DNA of 64,000 bases from Ornithinimicrobium sufpigmenti. Lineage in GTDB: Bacteria > Actinomycetota > Actinomycetes > Actinomycetales > Dermatophilaceae. Made by a program: the position numbers and the translations under genes. Location of the stretch: contig NZ_CP036403.1 of the NCBI RefSeq assembly GCF_004322775.1, positions 2,294,001-2,358,000 on the forward strand. Reading direction: 5' to 3'. Below the pieces are notes generated by a model, which did no database searches, had not been told where the DNA came from, and saw only the letters and a program-made list of their open reading frames with translations. Shown here one piece after another: positions 8,777 to 18,122 of the stretch; the stretch's first letter is position 1, and each line of letters starts with the position of its first letter.

Positions 8777-9173
8777 ATGACAGAGGATCCGACCTCATCA
8801 CCCGCCCTGAGGGCAGGTGTCGACTTCCGTGGGACGCCGAACGCGACCGAGAAGGTGCAGGTGCAGGTGCACGTGCCGCCCGGGCGGACCCGGGCACCGT
8901 TGCTGCGCTACATCAAGATCAACCTGCCGCGCACCACCCGCCTGCTGCGGGCTGCTGAACTTCGGCGTGTTCACGTCGGGCTCACCGCTCTACCAGACGC
9001 TGAACTTCCTCGGGGCGACCGGTTTCACCTACACCGCGATCTCCCCCTTCAACCCGGGCCTGTTCATCACGGAGGCCGTGTGGGCCCTCGTCGCCCTGTA
9101 CGGGCTGTGGAAGATCTGGTCCAAGCCCAAGCACAACACCCACGACGGGTCCCCTACCCCCACCCCTGCCTAG
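8777..9173 (+). pseudogene. Frameshifted hybrid ending in a CBU_0592-like membrane segment
   Basis: ATG at 8777 opens a soluble 57-residue frame (MTEDPTSSPALRAG...) reading to about LPRTTRLLR. Near 8945 the meaningful frame shifts by one. The second frame reads SGSPLYQTLNFLGATGFTYTA and EAVWALVALYGLWKIW, the two hydrophobic segments typical of the C-terminal part of CBU_0592-family membrane proteins. The first transmembrane helix of that family is missing, so this is either a frameshifted gene or a deletion fusion of two genes. A strong hairpin terminator follows. Confidence 0.5.
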
Positions 9174-9196
9174 CCCCGGGTGGCAGTCCCCGGGCC

Positions 9197-9234
9197 TCAC
9201 CCGGAGGCGGCGGAGAGCCGCCGCCTCCGGGTGA
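9197..9234. terminator. Bidirectional intrinsic terminator
   Basis: A perfect 17-bp stem (TCACCCGGAGGCGGCGG and its complement) with a 4-base AGAG loop, between two convergent genes. It has no long T-tract, as is common in high-GC actinobacteria. Confidence 0.7.
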
Positions 9235-9240
9235 ACGCCC

Positions 9241-10497
9241 TCAGTCCTCGACCGCCTGGTACACGACCGCCCGGAAGTCGGCTTCGGGCAGGTCGAAGCC
9301 GACCATGTGCTGGGTCATGAGCACGCCGACGATCTCCTCGACCGGGTCGACCCAGTAATAGGTCTTCGCCGCGCCGGACCAGCCGAACTCGCCGGGAGAG
9401 CCGGCGAGAGCGCTCTGGCCGATGTCCATCGCGACGCGAGAGCCCAGGCCGAACCCGTAACCTGGCGTCGGCGCACCGCCGACGGCGTACGGGAGCAGGG
9501 CCGGCTCGAGATGGTTGGTGTGCATCAGCTCGAGCGTCTTGCGGCCGAGGATGCGGGTGCCGTCCTCGGCCTTGCCCGTCAGCAGCATGTTGGCGAAGCG
9601 CAGGTAGTCCAGACCGGTGCCGAAGAGGCCGATGCCGCCGCGCTGGAAGACGTCTGCGGCGTCGCTCGGGTAGGTCGACTCCACGTCACGGCGGCCGAAG
9701 TCTCCCGCGGCGAAGGCGCCCGCGAGGGTGCTGAAGGCCATGTTCTCGGCGAACAGGTCGGGGAGGCCGTACATGGCGGCGATGCGTCCACGGGCGGACT
9801 CCGGCACACCGAACGCCGTGTCGGACATCCCGAGCGGCCCGAAGATGCGCTCCTGGAGGAAGTCTCCGAGCTTCTGGCCCGAGATGACCTCGATCAGGCG
9901 AGCGGTGACGTCGGTGCCCAGGCTGTAGTGCCACATCGTCCCCGGGGCGAAGGCCAGCGGGATCGTCGCGAGCTCGTCGATGAGCTCCTCGAGCGTGCGC
10001 GTAGGGTCATGCATGAGCTTCTTCGCGCGGTACTGCTCGGCGACCGGGAAGTCCTCGAGGAAGTCATAGGTGAGCCCGCTCGTGTGGCTCATCACGTCGC
10101 GGATCTGCATCGGACGCAGCGGCGACTGGTCCTCGAGCGTTCCACCCGTCCCGGCGATCTTCGTGGCTCCGAAGGCCGGGATCCACTTGGCGACGGGGTC
10201 GACGAGCTGGAACTTGCCCTCCTCGAAGAGCGTCATCAGCGCGGTGCAGACGATCGGCTTGGTCATCGAGTAGAAGCGGTAGATCGTATCGTCCGCCAGC
10301 GGCACGTCGGCCTCGCGGTCCTGCCAGCCGATCCGCCCCGCGTGGACGAGCTGCCCGCGGCGCGACACCAGGGTCGTGAAGCCTGGGTAGTTGCCGTGGT
10401 CGACGTACTTCTGCAGTGCGGGCGCGATGCGCTCGAGGCGCTGTGCGCTCATCCCCACCGACTCCGGAGACGTGAGCCGGGATTCGACGTCAGTCAT
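9241..10497 (-). CDS. Beta-lactamase-family serine hydrolase
   Basis: 418 residues. ATG at 10497 is chosen because AAAGGAG lies 7 bases upstream; the longer frame has no ribosome site. The catalytic S-x-x-K is in FYSMTKP (near 92), followed by the YSLG motif (near 205, the Tyr of Y-x-N) and a Gly-rich GYGFGLG strand. This is the class C beta-lactamase/DD-peptidase/esterase fold (PF00144). No signal peptide is seen, so it is probably a cytosolic esterase or transesterase. Transcribed alone between two terminators or promoters. Confidence 0.85.
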   Translation of the reverse strand: MTDVESRLTSPESVGMSAQRLERIAPALQKYVDHGNYPGFTTLVSRRGQLVHAGRIGWQDREADVPLADDTIYRFYSMTKPIVCTALMTLFEEGKFQLVDPVAKWIPAFGATKIAGTGGTLEDQSPLRPMQIRDVMSHTSGLTYDFLEDFPVAEQYRAKKLMHDPTRTLEELIDELATIPLAFAPGTMWHYSLGTDVTARLIEVISGQKLGDFLQERIFGPLGMSDTAFGVPESARGRIAAMYGLPDLFAENMAFSTLAGAFAAGDFGRRDVESTYPSDAADVFQRGGIGLFGTGLDYLRFANMLLTGKAEDGTRILGRKTLELMHTNHLEPALLPYAVGGAPTPGYGFGLGSRVAMDIGQSALAGSPGEFGWSGAAKTYYWVDPVEEIVGVLMTQHMVGFDLPEADFRAVVYQAVED

Positions 10498-10604
10498 GCA
10501 CAAGCTCCTTTGCTTGGGAAAGGTCCTGAACCTACAGGTCGGCTGCCCGCTCGGCAATCACGGGATAACGATGTCCCCTGGTCGCAGGTGCCGACCTTGG
10601 TTGC

Positions 10605-11567
10605 TCAGGCACCGACTCTCTCGGCCGTGCGACGGATGGAGTCGGCGCTCTGCCGCAGCAGCTGGCGCTCGGCGTCGGACATCGGGACCTGCAGCCGCTC
10701 CAGCGCGCCGCCAGAGCCGACCACGGTCGGGACGGACAGGCATACCCCCTCGATTCCGTAGTCGCCGGTGAGCATGGTGGAGACCGGCAGCACGCGACGT
10801 TCGTCGCGCAGCACCGACTCGACGATCTGGCAGCAGGCGAGCGCGACGGCGTAGTTGGTCGCCCCCTTGCCCTGGATGATCTGGTCGGCCGCGTTCACCA
10901 CGTCCCGGGCGATCGCCTCCCGCGCGTCCTCGTCGAGCACCCCACCGTGGTGGCGCGACCACTCGACCAGAGGCACACCGCCGACGGCGGCCGAGCTCCA
11001 GAGCGGGAACTCGGTATCGCCGTGCTCGCCGACGACGTAGGCGTGGACGTTCTGGACCGCGACGCCGATCTTGTCGGCGATGCCGTAGCGCAGGCGCGAG
11101 GAGTCGAGGACGGTGCCGGACCCGAAGAGCTGCTCGGACGGCAGCCCCGTCGCCCGCAGCGCCGCGGTCGTCACCACGTCCACCGGGTTGGTGACCATGA
11201 CGTAGGTGGCGTCCGGCGCGACCTCGAGCAGGCGCGGCAGGAGCTTCTTCGTCAGCGATACCGTGCTCTCGGCCAGCTCCATCCGGCTCTGACCCGGTCG
11301 CTGCTTCGCGCCGGCGGTGAGGACGACCACCCGTGCGTCGCGGCAGATCTCCACGTCATCGCTGCCGTCGATCGACCCCATGGGGGTGAACGACAACCCG
11401 TGGCTGATGTCCAGCACCTCCGCGTTCAGCTTGGCCGCGTTGATGTCGTGCAGCACCACGCGACGGGCCGTGCCGCGGACGAGGGCGGTGTAGGCGATCG
11501 TGGCGCCGACAGAACCGGCCCCGATGACGGCGACAGTGGGTGGTTGCGACGCGGTGCCTGCGTTCAT
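10605..11567 (-). CDS. ldh: L-lactate dehydrogenase
   Basis: 320 residues from ATG at 11567; the open frame continues upstream but the NAD-binding motif GAGSVGATIAY starts at about residue 16, as expected. TAGAKQRPGQSR carries the substrate-loop Arg. TNPVDVVT, GTVLDSSRLR (substrate-binding Arg) and GEHGDTEF (catalytic His) complete the active site. It interconverts pyruvate and L-lactate with NADH. Gln before the mobile-loop Arg (KQRPGQSR) fits lactate rather than malate dehydrogenase. It is divergent from the large protease gene, leaving 166 bases for both promoters. Confidence 0.93.
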   Translation of the reverse strand: MNAGTASQPPTVAVIGAGSVGATIAYTALVRGTARRVVLHDINAAKLNAEVLDISHGLSFTPMGSIDGSDDVEICRDARVVVLTAGAKQRPGQSRMELAESTVSLTKKLLPRLLEVAPDATYVMVTNPVDVVTTAALRATGLPSEQLFGSGTVLDSSRLRYGIADKIGVAVQNVHAYVVGEHGDTEFPLWSSAAVGGVPLVEWSRHHGGVLDEDAREAIARDVVNAADQIIQGKGATNYAVALACCQIVESVLRDERRVLPVSTMLTGDYGIEGVCLSVPTVVGSGGALERLQVPMSDAERQLLRQSADSIRRTAERVGA

Positions 11568-11733
11568 GGGCCCATCCTCTCTGTCACGACGGGGTCGTGC
11601 AGACCTTGGGTCGTCAGCCGTCACCACGATTGTCCCAGAACTGCCCCAGAGGAGGCCTTGCTCGTCGGCGTGGCCCGCGCCTAGGTTTCGCTCATCCCGG
11701 GTGGACCGGGGCTGGGTCGGGTGAGGAGGGACC

Positions 11734-14700
11734 ATGGGCAGGTTCGCGGTAGGCAAAAGGTGGTTTTCCGTCGTCGCAGGGGCGTCGCTGCTGGCCACCA
11801 CGGGAGCATCGGGAGCCGTAGGGGCGACCGGTGGGCCGCCCGCCACGGCTCCCCCAGCACCGGATGACCCGTCGGTTCATGCCGAGGTGCTGACCGAGAT
11901 CGAGGAACAGGGCCGGGCCGACTTCTGGGTCCGCTTCGAGGCCAGGCCGGACCTTTCCGCGATGCACGACATCGCCGACTGGGAGGCACGGGGTCGGGCG
12001 GTCCACGATGCGCTGACCCGGACCGCGGAGACCAGCCAGGCCGAGCTGGTCGCCGAGCTGGAAGCCGCCGGGGTGAGCTACACCCCATACTCGATCACCA
12101 ATGCGGTGCTGGTCCGAGCCGGGGACGCCGCGACGCTCAGCGCCGCAGCGGCGGTGCCCGGGGTGGAGGGCGTCTACCCGACCACCGACTACGAGCCGCC
12201 GGACCACCGGCCGGCGGAGCTGACCGACGTCGGCCCGGCCGCCCTGGAGTGGGGCATCACCGACATCGAGGCCGACCAGGTGTGGTCCGGGCTCGGGGTG
12301 CTGGGCGAGGACATCGTGGTGGCCAACCTGGACACCGGCGTGCAGTTCGATCACCCCGCCCTGGTCGCGCAGTACCGCGGGAACAACGGCGACGGCACGT
12401 TCAGCCACGACCACAACTGGTTCGACGGCACCGGGGGGATGTACCCGGACGAGCCGGGCGACTACGACGGGCACGGCACCCACACGGCCGGCACCATGGT
12501 CGGCGACGACGGCGGGGACAACCAGATCGGCGTCGCGCCCGGGGCCCGGTGGATCGCCGCGGGGACGGACTGGAGCGACGAGTCGCTGTTCGCGGCGGGC
12601 GAGTGGTTCCTGGCCCCGACCGACCTGTCCGGGAACAACCCGAACCCCGCGCTCAGGCCGCACATCGTCAACAACTCCTGGGGCGTGCCGCTCGAGACCG
12701 ACCCGTTCATGGAGGACATCCTGCTGGCCTGGGAAGCGTCCGGCATCTTCGGGGTGTGGGCCGCAGGCAACGAGGGCCCCGGCTGCCAGACCCTGCGCAC
12801 GCCGCCGTTGATGCAGATGACCTACGCCACCGGCGCCTACGGCTCGGACCGGGAGATCGCCGGCTTCTCCAGCCGTGGCCCCGGCGAGGACGGCGAGACC
12901 AAGCCCAACATCGCCGCGCCCGGCGACGGTGTGCGGTCAGCGGTGCCGGGCAACGGCTACGACGTGTACAGCGGGACCTCGATGGCAGCCCCCCACGTGG
13001 CCGGCGCGATCGCGCTGATGTGGTCCGCCTCGCCGGCGATGGTCGGCGACGTCCAGGGCACCAAGAACCTGCTGGACCAGACCGCGGGCGACGCCCCCGA
13101 CCTGCAGTGCGGCGGCACCGAGGAGGACAACAACGTCTACGGCGAGGGCCGCCTGGACGCCTACGACCTGGTGCTGGCGGCGCCCATCGGCGACGTGGGG
13201 ACCCTGGAAGGCACGGTCAGCGACGCCGACAGCGGGGACCCGATCCCTGCAGCGCGGGTCTCGATGGAGGGCCCGCTGAGCCGTACCGTCCTGACCGACG
13301 CCGACGGCGAGTACCGGGCCCGGGTGCTGGCGGGCGACTACGACGTCACCGCCGAGAAGTTCGGCTGGATCCCGGAGAGCGCGAGCGCCACCGTTCCCGA
13401 GGAAGGGAACGAGGTGCTCGACTTCGAGCTCGAGGCGGCACCCACCGGGACCCTTAGCGGCACGGTCACCGACGGCTCCGGGCACGGCTTCCCGCTCTAC
13501 GCCCGGGTCAGCGTGAGCGGCACCTCGCTGGCCACCTACACCGACCCGCTGGACGGCAGCTACCAGCTCGACCTGCCGCTGGACACCTACGCCCAGATCG
13601 TGGTCGACGTGCAGTACCCCGGCTACCAGCAGGGCTTCCGGGAAGTGCAACTCGGCGGCGACACGGAGGAGAACTTCGCCGTCCCCGTCGACAGCGTCTC
13701 CTGCACCGCCTACGGCTACTCGGTGAACACCGACGGGCCGACCGAAACCTTCGACGACGGGCAACCGGCCGGGTGGTCCGTGGTGGACCACGCCGGCACC
13801 GGCCAGGTGTGGGTCTTCGACGACCCGGCGGGCCGGGGCAACGAGACCGGCGGCGAGGGCGGCTTCGCCACCGTCGACAGCGACTGGTACGGGCCGGAGG
13901 GCCACCAGGACACGTCGCTGGTCACCCCGGTCTACGACCTCACGGGCGTCGGCGACCCGTCGCTGGTGTTCAAGCACCGCTACGAGCCGCTGGGTGAGGT
14001 CGCCGAGGTCGACGTCAGCCACGACGGCGGCCAGACCTGGCAGACCCTCCTGACCTTCGGCTCGGAGCCGGGCGGCGAGGAGATCGTTCCGCTGCCCGTC
14101 GTCGACGACATGTCGCAGGTCCAGGTCCGCTTCCACTACTACGACGCCTACTGGGCGTGGTACTGGCAGGTGGACGACGTCTTCGTCGGCGAGCGCAGCT
14201 GCGATCCCGACGTGGCGGGCGGCTACGTCGTCGGCAACGTCTACTCCAGCACCACCGGCGACCCGGTCCGCGGTGCCGTGGTGACCAGCGTGGACAACCC
14301 GGAGGACCGGGCGGTCACGGTGGACACGCCGGCCGACGAGAACCAGGACGACGGCTTCTACTGGCTGTTCAGCCACCTCACCGGCACCACCCCGTTCGAG
14401 GCCACCGCCCGCCGGATGGGCACCCAGGTGCAGGACGTCGACGTGGTGGCCGACGGCGCCGTGCGGGCCGACTTCGAGCTCGGCGCCGGCCTGCTGGTCG
14501 TCGACCCCGAGGAGATCAGCACCCAGGTGGTGCTGGGCGACTCGGCCACCGAGGAGCTGACCTTCACCAACAACGGTGACGCGGCGGCCGAGGTGGAGCT
14601 GCGGGAGGTGCGTGGTGACTTCGAGATGCTCCGCGCCGACGGCAGCCGGATGACGAGCAGCTCGCCGGGCGAGGGTGCGCCGGTGCGCACCACCGACGCC

Positions 14701-17034
14701 GAGCCGTCCTTCAGCGCCCTGTCCGGGGCGGCCGTGACCGACCGGAGCGCCGCCCAGCGGCAGCCGGCCGGCCCCGCGGAGGAGCCGTGGACCGACCTGA
14801 CCTCCTACCCCTTCGGGGTGATCGACAACCGGGTCGTCAACCTGGACGGCACCTGGTACACCATCGGCGGCACCGACGGCTTCGAGGGCTTCGCCGACGT
14901 CCACCGCTACGACGAGGCCAGCATGGAGTGGACCCCGGTCGCGCCCCTGCCCGAACCCGCCTGGGCCACGGCAGCAGGCGTCGTCGGGGGCCAGATCGTC
15001 GTCAGCGGCGGCTGGCGCCTGGACGGCGGCACCAGCGGGGCGACCTACGTCTACGACAGCGGCAACGACAGCTGGGACCAGGTCGCGGACAACCCGTCGA
15101 GCGTGTCGGCGGCCGGGCAGGCCGTCGCGGACGGCCTGGTGTACTCGGTCGGCGGCTGCACCACCGGTGACTGCCTCCCGATCAGCTCGTCGGTGACGGC
15201 ATACGACCCCGGAACCGACCAGTGGCAGGCGCTCGCGGACTACCCGGTCCCGGTCGCGTTCCCCTCGTGCGGGGCCATCGACGGGTCGGTCGTCTGCACC
15301 GGTGGCCTCGCCGAGTCGGGTGACCTGTCGGCGAGCTACGCCTACGACGCGGGCACCGACACCTGGTCGGAGGTCGCTGAGGCGCCGGTCACCTGGTGGG
15401 CCAGCTCGTATGCCGTCGCCAACGGCATGCTGGTCGTCACCGGTGGCATCGTGGACGGGCAGCCGTCCAACGAGTCCTACGGCTACGACCCCGCCACCGA
15501 CAGCTGGGAAGACCTGCCGAACCCGAACACCCCGGCCTACCGCGGCGGGGCCGCGTGCGGCTTCGTGCGGGTCGGCGGCGACGCGGGCGGCTGGATCCCG
15601 CTGGACACCGTGGAGTACCTGCCCGGCTTCGACGACTGCGGCGAGTCCGGTGCGGACGTCGAGTGGCTGATCCTGTCCGAGACCGAGACGGTGCTGGAGC
15701 CGGGTGAGTCCTGGACCGTCGAGGTCACCACGGACGGCGCGGTGCCGCAGCCGGGGACCTTCACGGCGGAGATCGCGGTCATCGGCGGCATGCCAGGGAC
15801 GGACCCCACCGTGCCGGTGACGATGGAGGTGACCCCGCCCAACTCCTGGGGCAAGATCACGGGCACCGTTCATGGCGAGTCCTGTGAGGCCGAGCTGAGC
15901 CCGCTGCCCGGTGCAGCGGTGACGCTGGTCCCGGTGCGTCCGGACACGCCGCAGTGGTACCTGGTCACCGACTCCGACGGGCAGTATGCCCGGTGGATCG
16001 ACACCCGGGTCGGGACGATGGACATCACCGCCTTCAGGGAGGGCTACTACCCCGACTCGGTGCGCCGGGACATCCCGCGCGGGACCACGACGGAGCAGGA
16101 CTTCGACCTGCTCGACGCGGCCTGCGAGGCTCCAGGCCCGGTCCACCCGGACGTGGTCCGGCTGGCCGGTGCGGATCGCTACAAGACGGCCGTCCAGGTG
16201 TCCTCCCACTTCGAGCCGGGCGTGGACACGGTCTTCCTGGCCACCGGCGCGACCTACCCGGACGCGCTCACCGGCTCGGCCAAGGCCGGCAGCCTGGAGT
16301 CCCCGGTTCTGCTCACGAAGTCGGACCGGCTGGTCACGGCTACCGCGGACGAGCTGCGCCGTCTGGCGCCCGAGCGCGTCGTCGTGCTCGGCGGGTCGGC
16401 GGCGATCTCGGAGGAGGTGGTGACGTCGGTGCGCTCAGTGACCGGGGCCACGGTGGAGCGCTGGGCCGGCACGGACCGTTACCGCACGGCCGCGGTCGTC
16501 TCCGGGACGTACGACGTCGCCGACGTCGTGTACGTCGCGAGCGGGCAGGACTTCCCGGACGCGATGGCCGGTTCGGCGCGGGCCGCCGCGCTGGATGTCC
16601 CGGTGCTGCTCGTGCGGCAGGATTCGGTGCCCACCGCCACGGTGCGTGAGCTCGAGCGCCTGCAGCCGGACCAGATCCGGGTGCTGGGCGGAGCCGGAGC
16701 CGTCTCCGACGCCGTCGTCACGGCGCTGGGCGCCTACGGCGACGTCGAGCGGGTCGCTGGTGAGGACCGCTTCGGGACGGCGGCGGCGGTCAGCGCCGAC
16801 CACCCGACCTCGGCGCAGGCCTTCGTGGCCAACGGGCGTGCCTGGCCCGATGCGCTCGCTGCGGCGGCGCTGGCCGGTCGCGAGGACGCACCGCTCCTGC
16901 TGGTCAAGCAGGAGAGCATCCCCGGCGTGACCTGGACCGAGCTGGACCGGCTCGACCCCGGCCAGGTGTGGGTGATGGGTGGCTCCGCCGTCGTCAGCGA
17001 GGTGGTGGTGGACCAGCTTCGGACCCTGGAGTGA
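11734..17034 (+). CDS. Giant secreted S8 subtilase with Kelch-like and cell-wall-binding repeats
   Basis: 1766 residues; ATG has GAGGAGGG upstream. A signal peptide (about 1-31) and a propeptide-like region precede the subtilisin domain. Its catalytic residues are visible: Asp200 (NLDTG), His247 (GHGTH), Asn346 (AGNEG) and Ser416 (GTSMAAPHVAG). Two carboxypeptidase-regulatory-like beta domains follow (about 489-645), then a jelly-roll-like module, another regulatory-like domain (about 829-930), a Kelch-like propeller (about 1020-1300) and a fourth beta domain (about 1373-1465). Three cell-wall-binding type 2 repeats (each with a R-x-A-G-x-[DE]-R[YF] start and VLGG[SA] turn) fill about 1474-1766. 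Likely a surface-anchored protease. The domain chain is unusually long for the family. Confidence 0.9.
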   Translation: MGRFAVGKRWFSVVAGASLLATTGASGAVGATGGPPATAPPAPDDPSVHAEVLTEIEEQGRADFWVRFEARPDLSAMHDIADWEARGRAVHDALTRTAETSQAELVAELEAAGVSYTPYSITNAVLVRAGDAATLSAAAAVPGVEGVYPTTDYEPPDHRPAELTDVGPAALEWGITDIEADQVWSGLGVLGEDIVVANLDTGVQFDHPALVAQYRGNNGDGTFSHDHNWFDGTGGMYPDEPGDYDGHGTHTAGTMVGDDGGDNQIGVAPGARWIAAGTDWSDESLFAAGEWFLAPTDLSGNNPNPALRPHIVNNSWGVPLETDPFMEDILLAWEASGIFGVWAAGNEGPGCQTLRTPPLMQMTYATGAYGSDREIAGFSSRGPGEDGETKPNIAAPGDGVRSAVPGNGYDVYSGTSMAAPHVAGAIALMWSASPAMVGDVQGTKNLLDQTAGDAPDLQCGGTEEDNNVYGEGRLDAYDLVLAAPIGDVGTLEGTVSDADSGDPIPAARVSMEGPLSRTVLTDADGEYRARVLAGDYDVTAEKFGWIPESASATVPEEGNEVLDFELEAAPTGTLSGTVTDGSGHGFPLYARVSVSGTSLATYTDPLDGSYQLDLPLDTYAQIVVDVQYPGYQQGFREVQLGGDTEENFAVPVDSVSCTAYGYSVNTDGPTETFDDGQPAGWSVVDHAGTGQVWVFDDPAGRGNETGGEGGFATVDSDWYGPEGHQDTSLVTPVYDLTGVGDPSLVFKHRYEPLGEVAEVDVSHDGGQTWQTLLTFGSEPGGEEIVPLPVVDDMSQVQVRFHYYDAYWAWYWQVDDVFVGERSCDPDVAGGYVVGNVYSSTTGDPVRGAVVTSVDNPEDRAVTVDTPADENQDDGFYWLFSHLTGTTPFEATARRMGTQVQDVDVVADGAVRADFELGAGLLVVDPEEISTQVVLGDSATEELTFTNNGDAAAEVELREVRGDFEMLRADGSRMTSSSPGEGAPVRTTDAEPSFSALSGAAVTDRSAAQRQPAGPAEEPWTDLTSYPFGVIDNRVVNLDGTWYTIGGTDGFEGFADVHRYDEASMEWTPVAPLPEPAWATAAGVVGGQIVVSGGWRLDGGTSGATYVYDSGNDSWDQVADNPSSVSAAGQAVADGLVYSVGGCTTGDCLPISSSVTAYDPGTDQWQALADYPVPVAFPSCGAIDGSVVCTGGLAESGDLSASYAYDAGTDTWSEVAEAPVTWWASSYAVANGMLVVTGGIVDGQPSNESYGYDPATDSWEDLPNPNTPAYRGGAACGFVRVGGDAGGWIPLDTVEYLPGFDDCGESGADVEWLILSETETVLEPGESWTVEVTTDGAVPQPGTFTAEIAVIGGMPGTDPTVPVTMEVTPPNSWGKITGTVHGESCEAELSPLPGAAVTLVPVRPDTPQWYLVTDSDGQYARWIDTRVGTMDITAFREGYYPDSVRRDIPRGTTTEQDFDLLDAACEAPGPVHPDVVRLAGADRYKTAVQVSSHFEPGVDTVFLATGATYPDALTGSAKAGSLESPVLLTKSDRLVTATADELRRLAPERVVVLGGSAAISEEVVTSVRSVTGATVERWAGTDRYRTAAVVSGTYDVADVVYVASGQDFPDAMAGSARAAALDVPVLLVRQDSVPTATVRELERLQPDQIRVLGGAGAVSDAVVTALGAYGDVERVAGEDRFGTAAAVSADHPTSAQAFVANGRAWPDALAAAALAGREDAPLLLVKQESIPGVTWTELDRLDPGQVWVMGGSAVVSEVVVDQLRTLE

Positions 17035-17043
17035 GGTGACGCG

Positions 17044-17077
17044 GAAGGGGCGGGCACCGGCCGGTGCCCGCCCCTTC
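17044..17077. terminator. Intrinsic terminator, perfect 34-base palindrome
   Basis: GAAGGGGCGGGCACCGG is followed immediately by its exact reverse complement, giving a 17-bp stem (loop formed by the central bases) 10 bases after the subtilase stop and ending in TTC. It serves the subtilase gene and the convergent azoreductase gene. Confidence 0.8.
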
Positions 17078-17145
17078 GGCTGTCCTGGCACTCACCCACC
17101 GAGGTAGTGCGTCACCAGTTCGGCTGACCCGATGTGCTGCGGACG

Positions 17146-17781
17146 TCAGAACGTCGGCGCGGCGGCCTCTGCCTCATGGAAGGCGGCGGCGAGGCGGGGC
17201 TCGCGCACCTCGGTGGGGTACGCCGTGCATTCCAGGATGATCGATCGGACGTCTGTGAGGCCGATGAAGCCCAAGACCGCCCGCAGGTACGACTCCTGGA
17301 ACTCGTGACCGTCGAACATGCCGCCTGGCGTGTACGCCGTGTTTCCCCGTGAAAGGACCAGCTGTACGGGCCGGTCCGGTGGCACTAGCCCCACGAACCC
17401 GGATCTCGGATCGAAGGCCATCGTGATGCCCGGCTGGACGATCACGTCGAGGTAGTGCTTGAGGGTGTAGGGCACGGAGAAGTTCCACATTGGCACCGAG
17501 AACAGATAGTGGTCGGCCTCAAGAAAGCGGGTGCAGACGTCGATGACCGGCTGGACGGCTGCGACCTCCTCCTCGGTCGGCATCTGCCCTGCCGTCACCT
17601 TCACCTTCCAGGACGAAGCCATGGCGTCGAACGCGGGCAAGGGCTCGGTCCAGACGTTCAGTTCATCGACGCTTGACCCCGGGTGCGCGACGCGCCATGC
17701 CTCGACGAACGCGGCCGCAACTCTGCCGGAGAACGATCTGGAACTCATCGGGCTGGCTGAGACGTGCAGCAATCTGGCCAT
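17146..17781 (-). CDS. FMN-dependent NADH:quinone/azo reductase (AzoR-like)
   Basis: 211 residues from ATG at 17781, with AAGGA upstream. The flavodoxin-like fold opens ARLLHVSASPMSSRSFS, where the Ser-rich loop binds FMN phosphate. FSVPMWNFSVP (near 97) is the diagnostic AzoR motif that contacts the isoalloxazine ring, followed by LKHYLD and VLSRGNTAY. These enzymes reduce quinones and azo compounds by two electrons using NADH. The gene stands alone at the left edge of the accessory island. Confidence 0.88.
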   Translation of the reverse strand: MARLLHVSASPMSSRSFSGRVAAAFVEAWRVAHPGSSVDELNVWTEPLPAFDAMASSWKVKVTAGQMPTEEEVAAVQPVIDVCTRFLEADHYLFSVPMWNFSVPYTLKHYLDVIVQPGITMAFDPRSGFVGLVPPDRPVQLVLSRGNTAYTPGGMFDGHEFQESYLRAVLGFIGLTDVRSIILECTAYPTEVREPRLAAAFHEAEAAAPTF

Positions 17782-17820
17782 GATGCAGTCCTTCGACGAC
17801 GGGGGCCTTCCGATCTTCAC

Positions 17821-18122
17821 GAAGGTACTCCTACTCCACGATGTGTGGTGGAATCCGATGGTCAGATCCGTGCCAGCGTCTGTTCCACGTCGCGGCGGCG
17901 TGAAGGGCCATGAGCCCTGAACGCCGTCAGCAGGAGAACGTGGTGGCGCCGTCCCCGATCCACTCCCTGAGCTGAACTGTGCCGGCTACCTCAACATCGT
18001 TGATCCGTGTCTCGCGCCCGGCATCGGCTGCACCCACCGCGACGAGGAAGGCGACCGGCACCTTCTCTGCGTCCTTGAGCCGTGGTCGGGTCTGTCCGCT
18101 GATCGGTGTTTCCGGGTTCGCC
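17821..18122. other. Gene-free stretch left of the IS256 remnant
   Basis: I see no supportable gene. The last 50 bases (about 18071-18122) probably hold the 3' terminal region of the IS256-type element. I could not find a matching inverted repeat at its other end. Confidence 0.4.

Noticed and set aside
8625..8780. 51-residue basic frame with TTG start
   Set aside because: Runs through a terminator-like hairpin and has no recognisable relative; kept only as part of the intergenic description.
12937..16209. 1090-codon minus-strand frame
   Set aside because: Lies entirely within the subtilase gene on the opposite strand and has Val/Gly/Arg/His composition typical of shadow frames.
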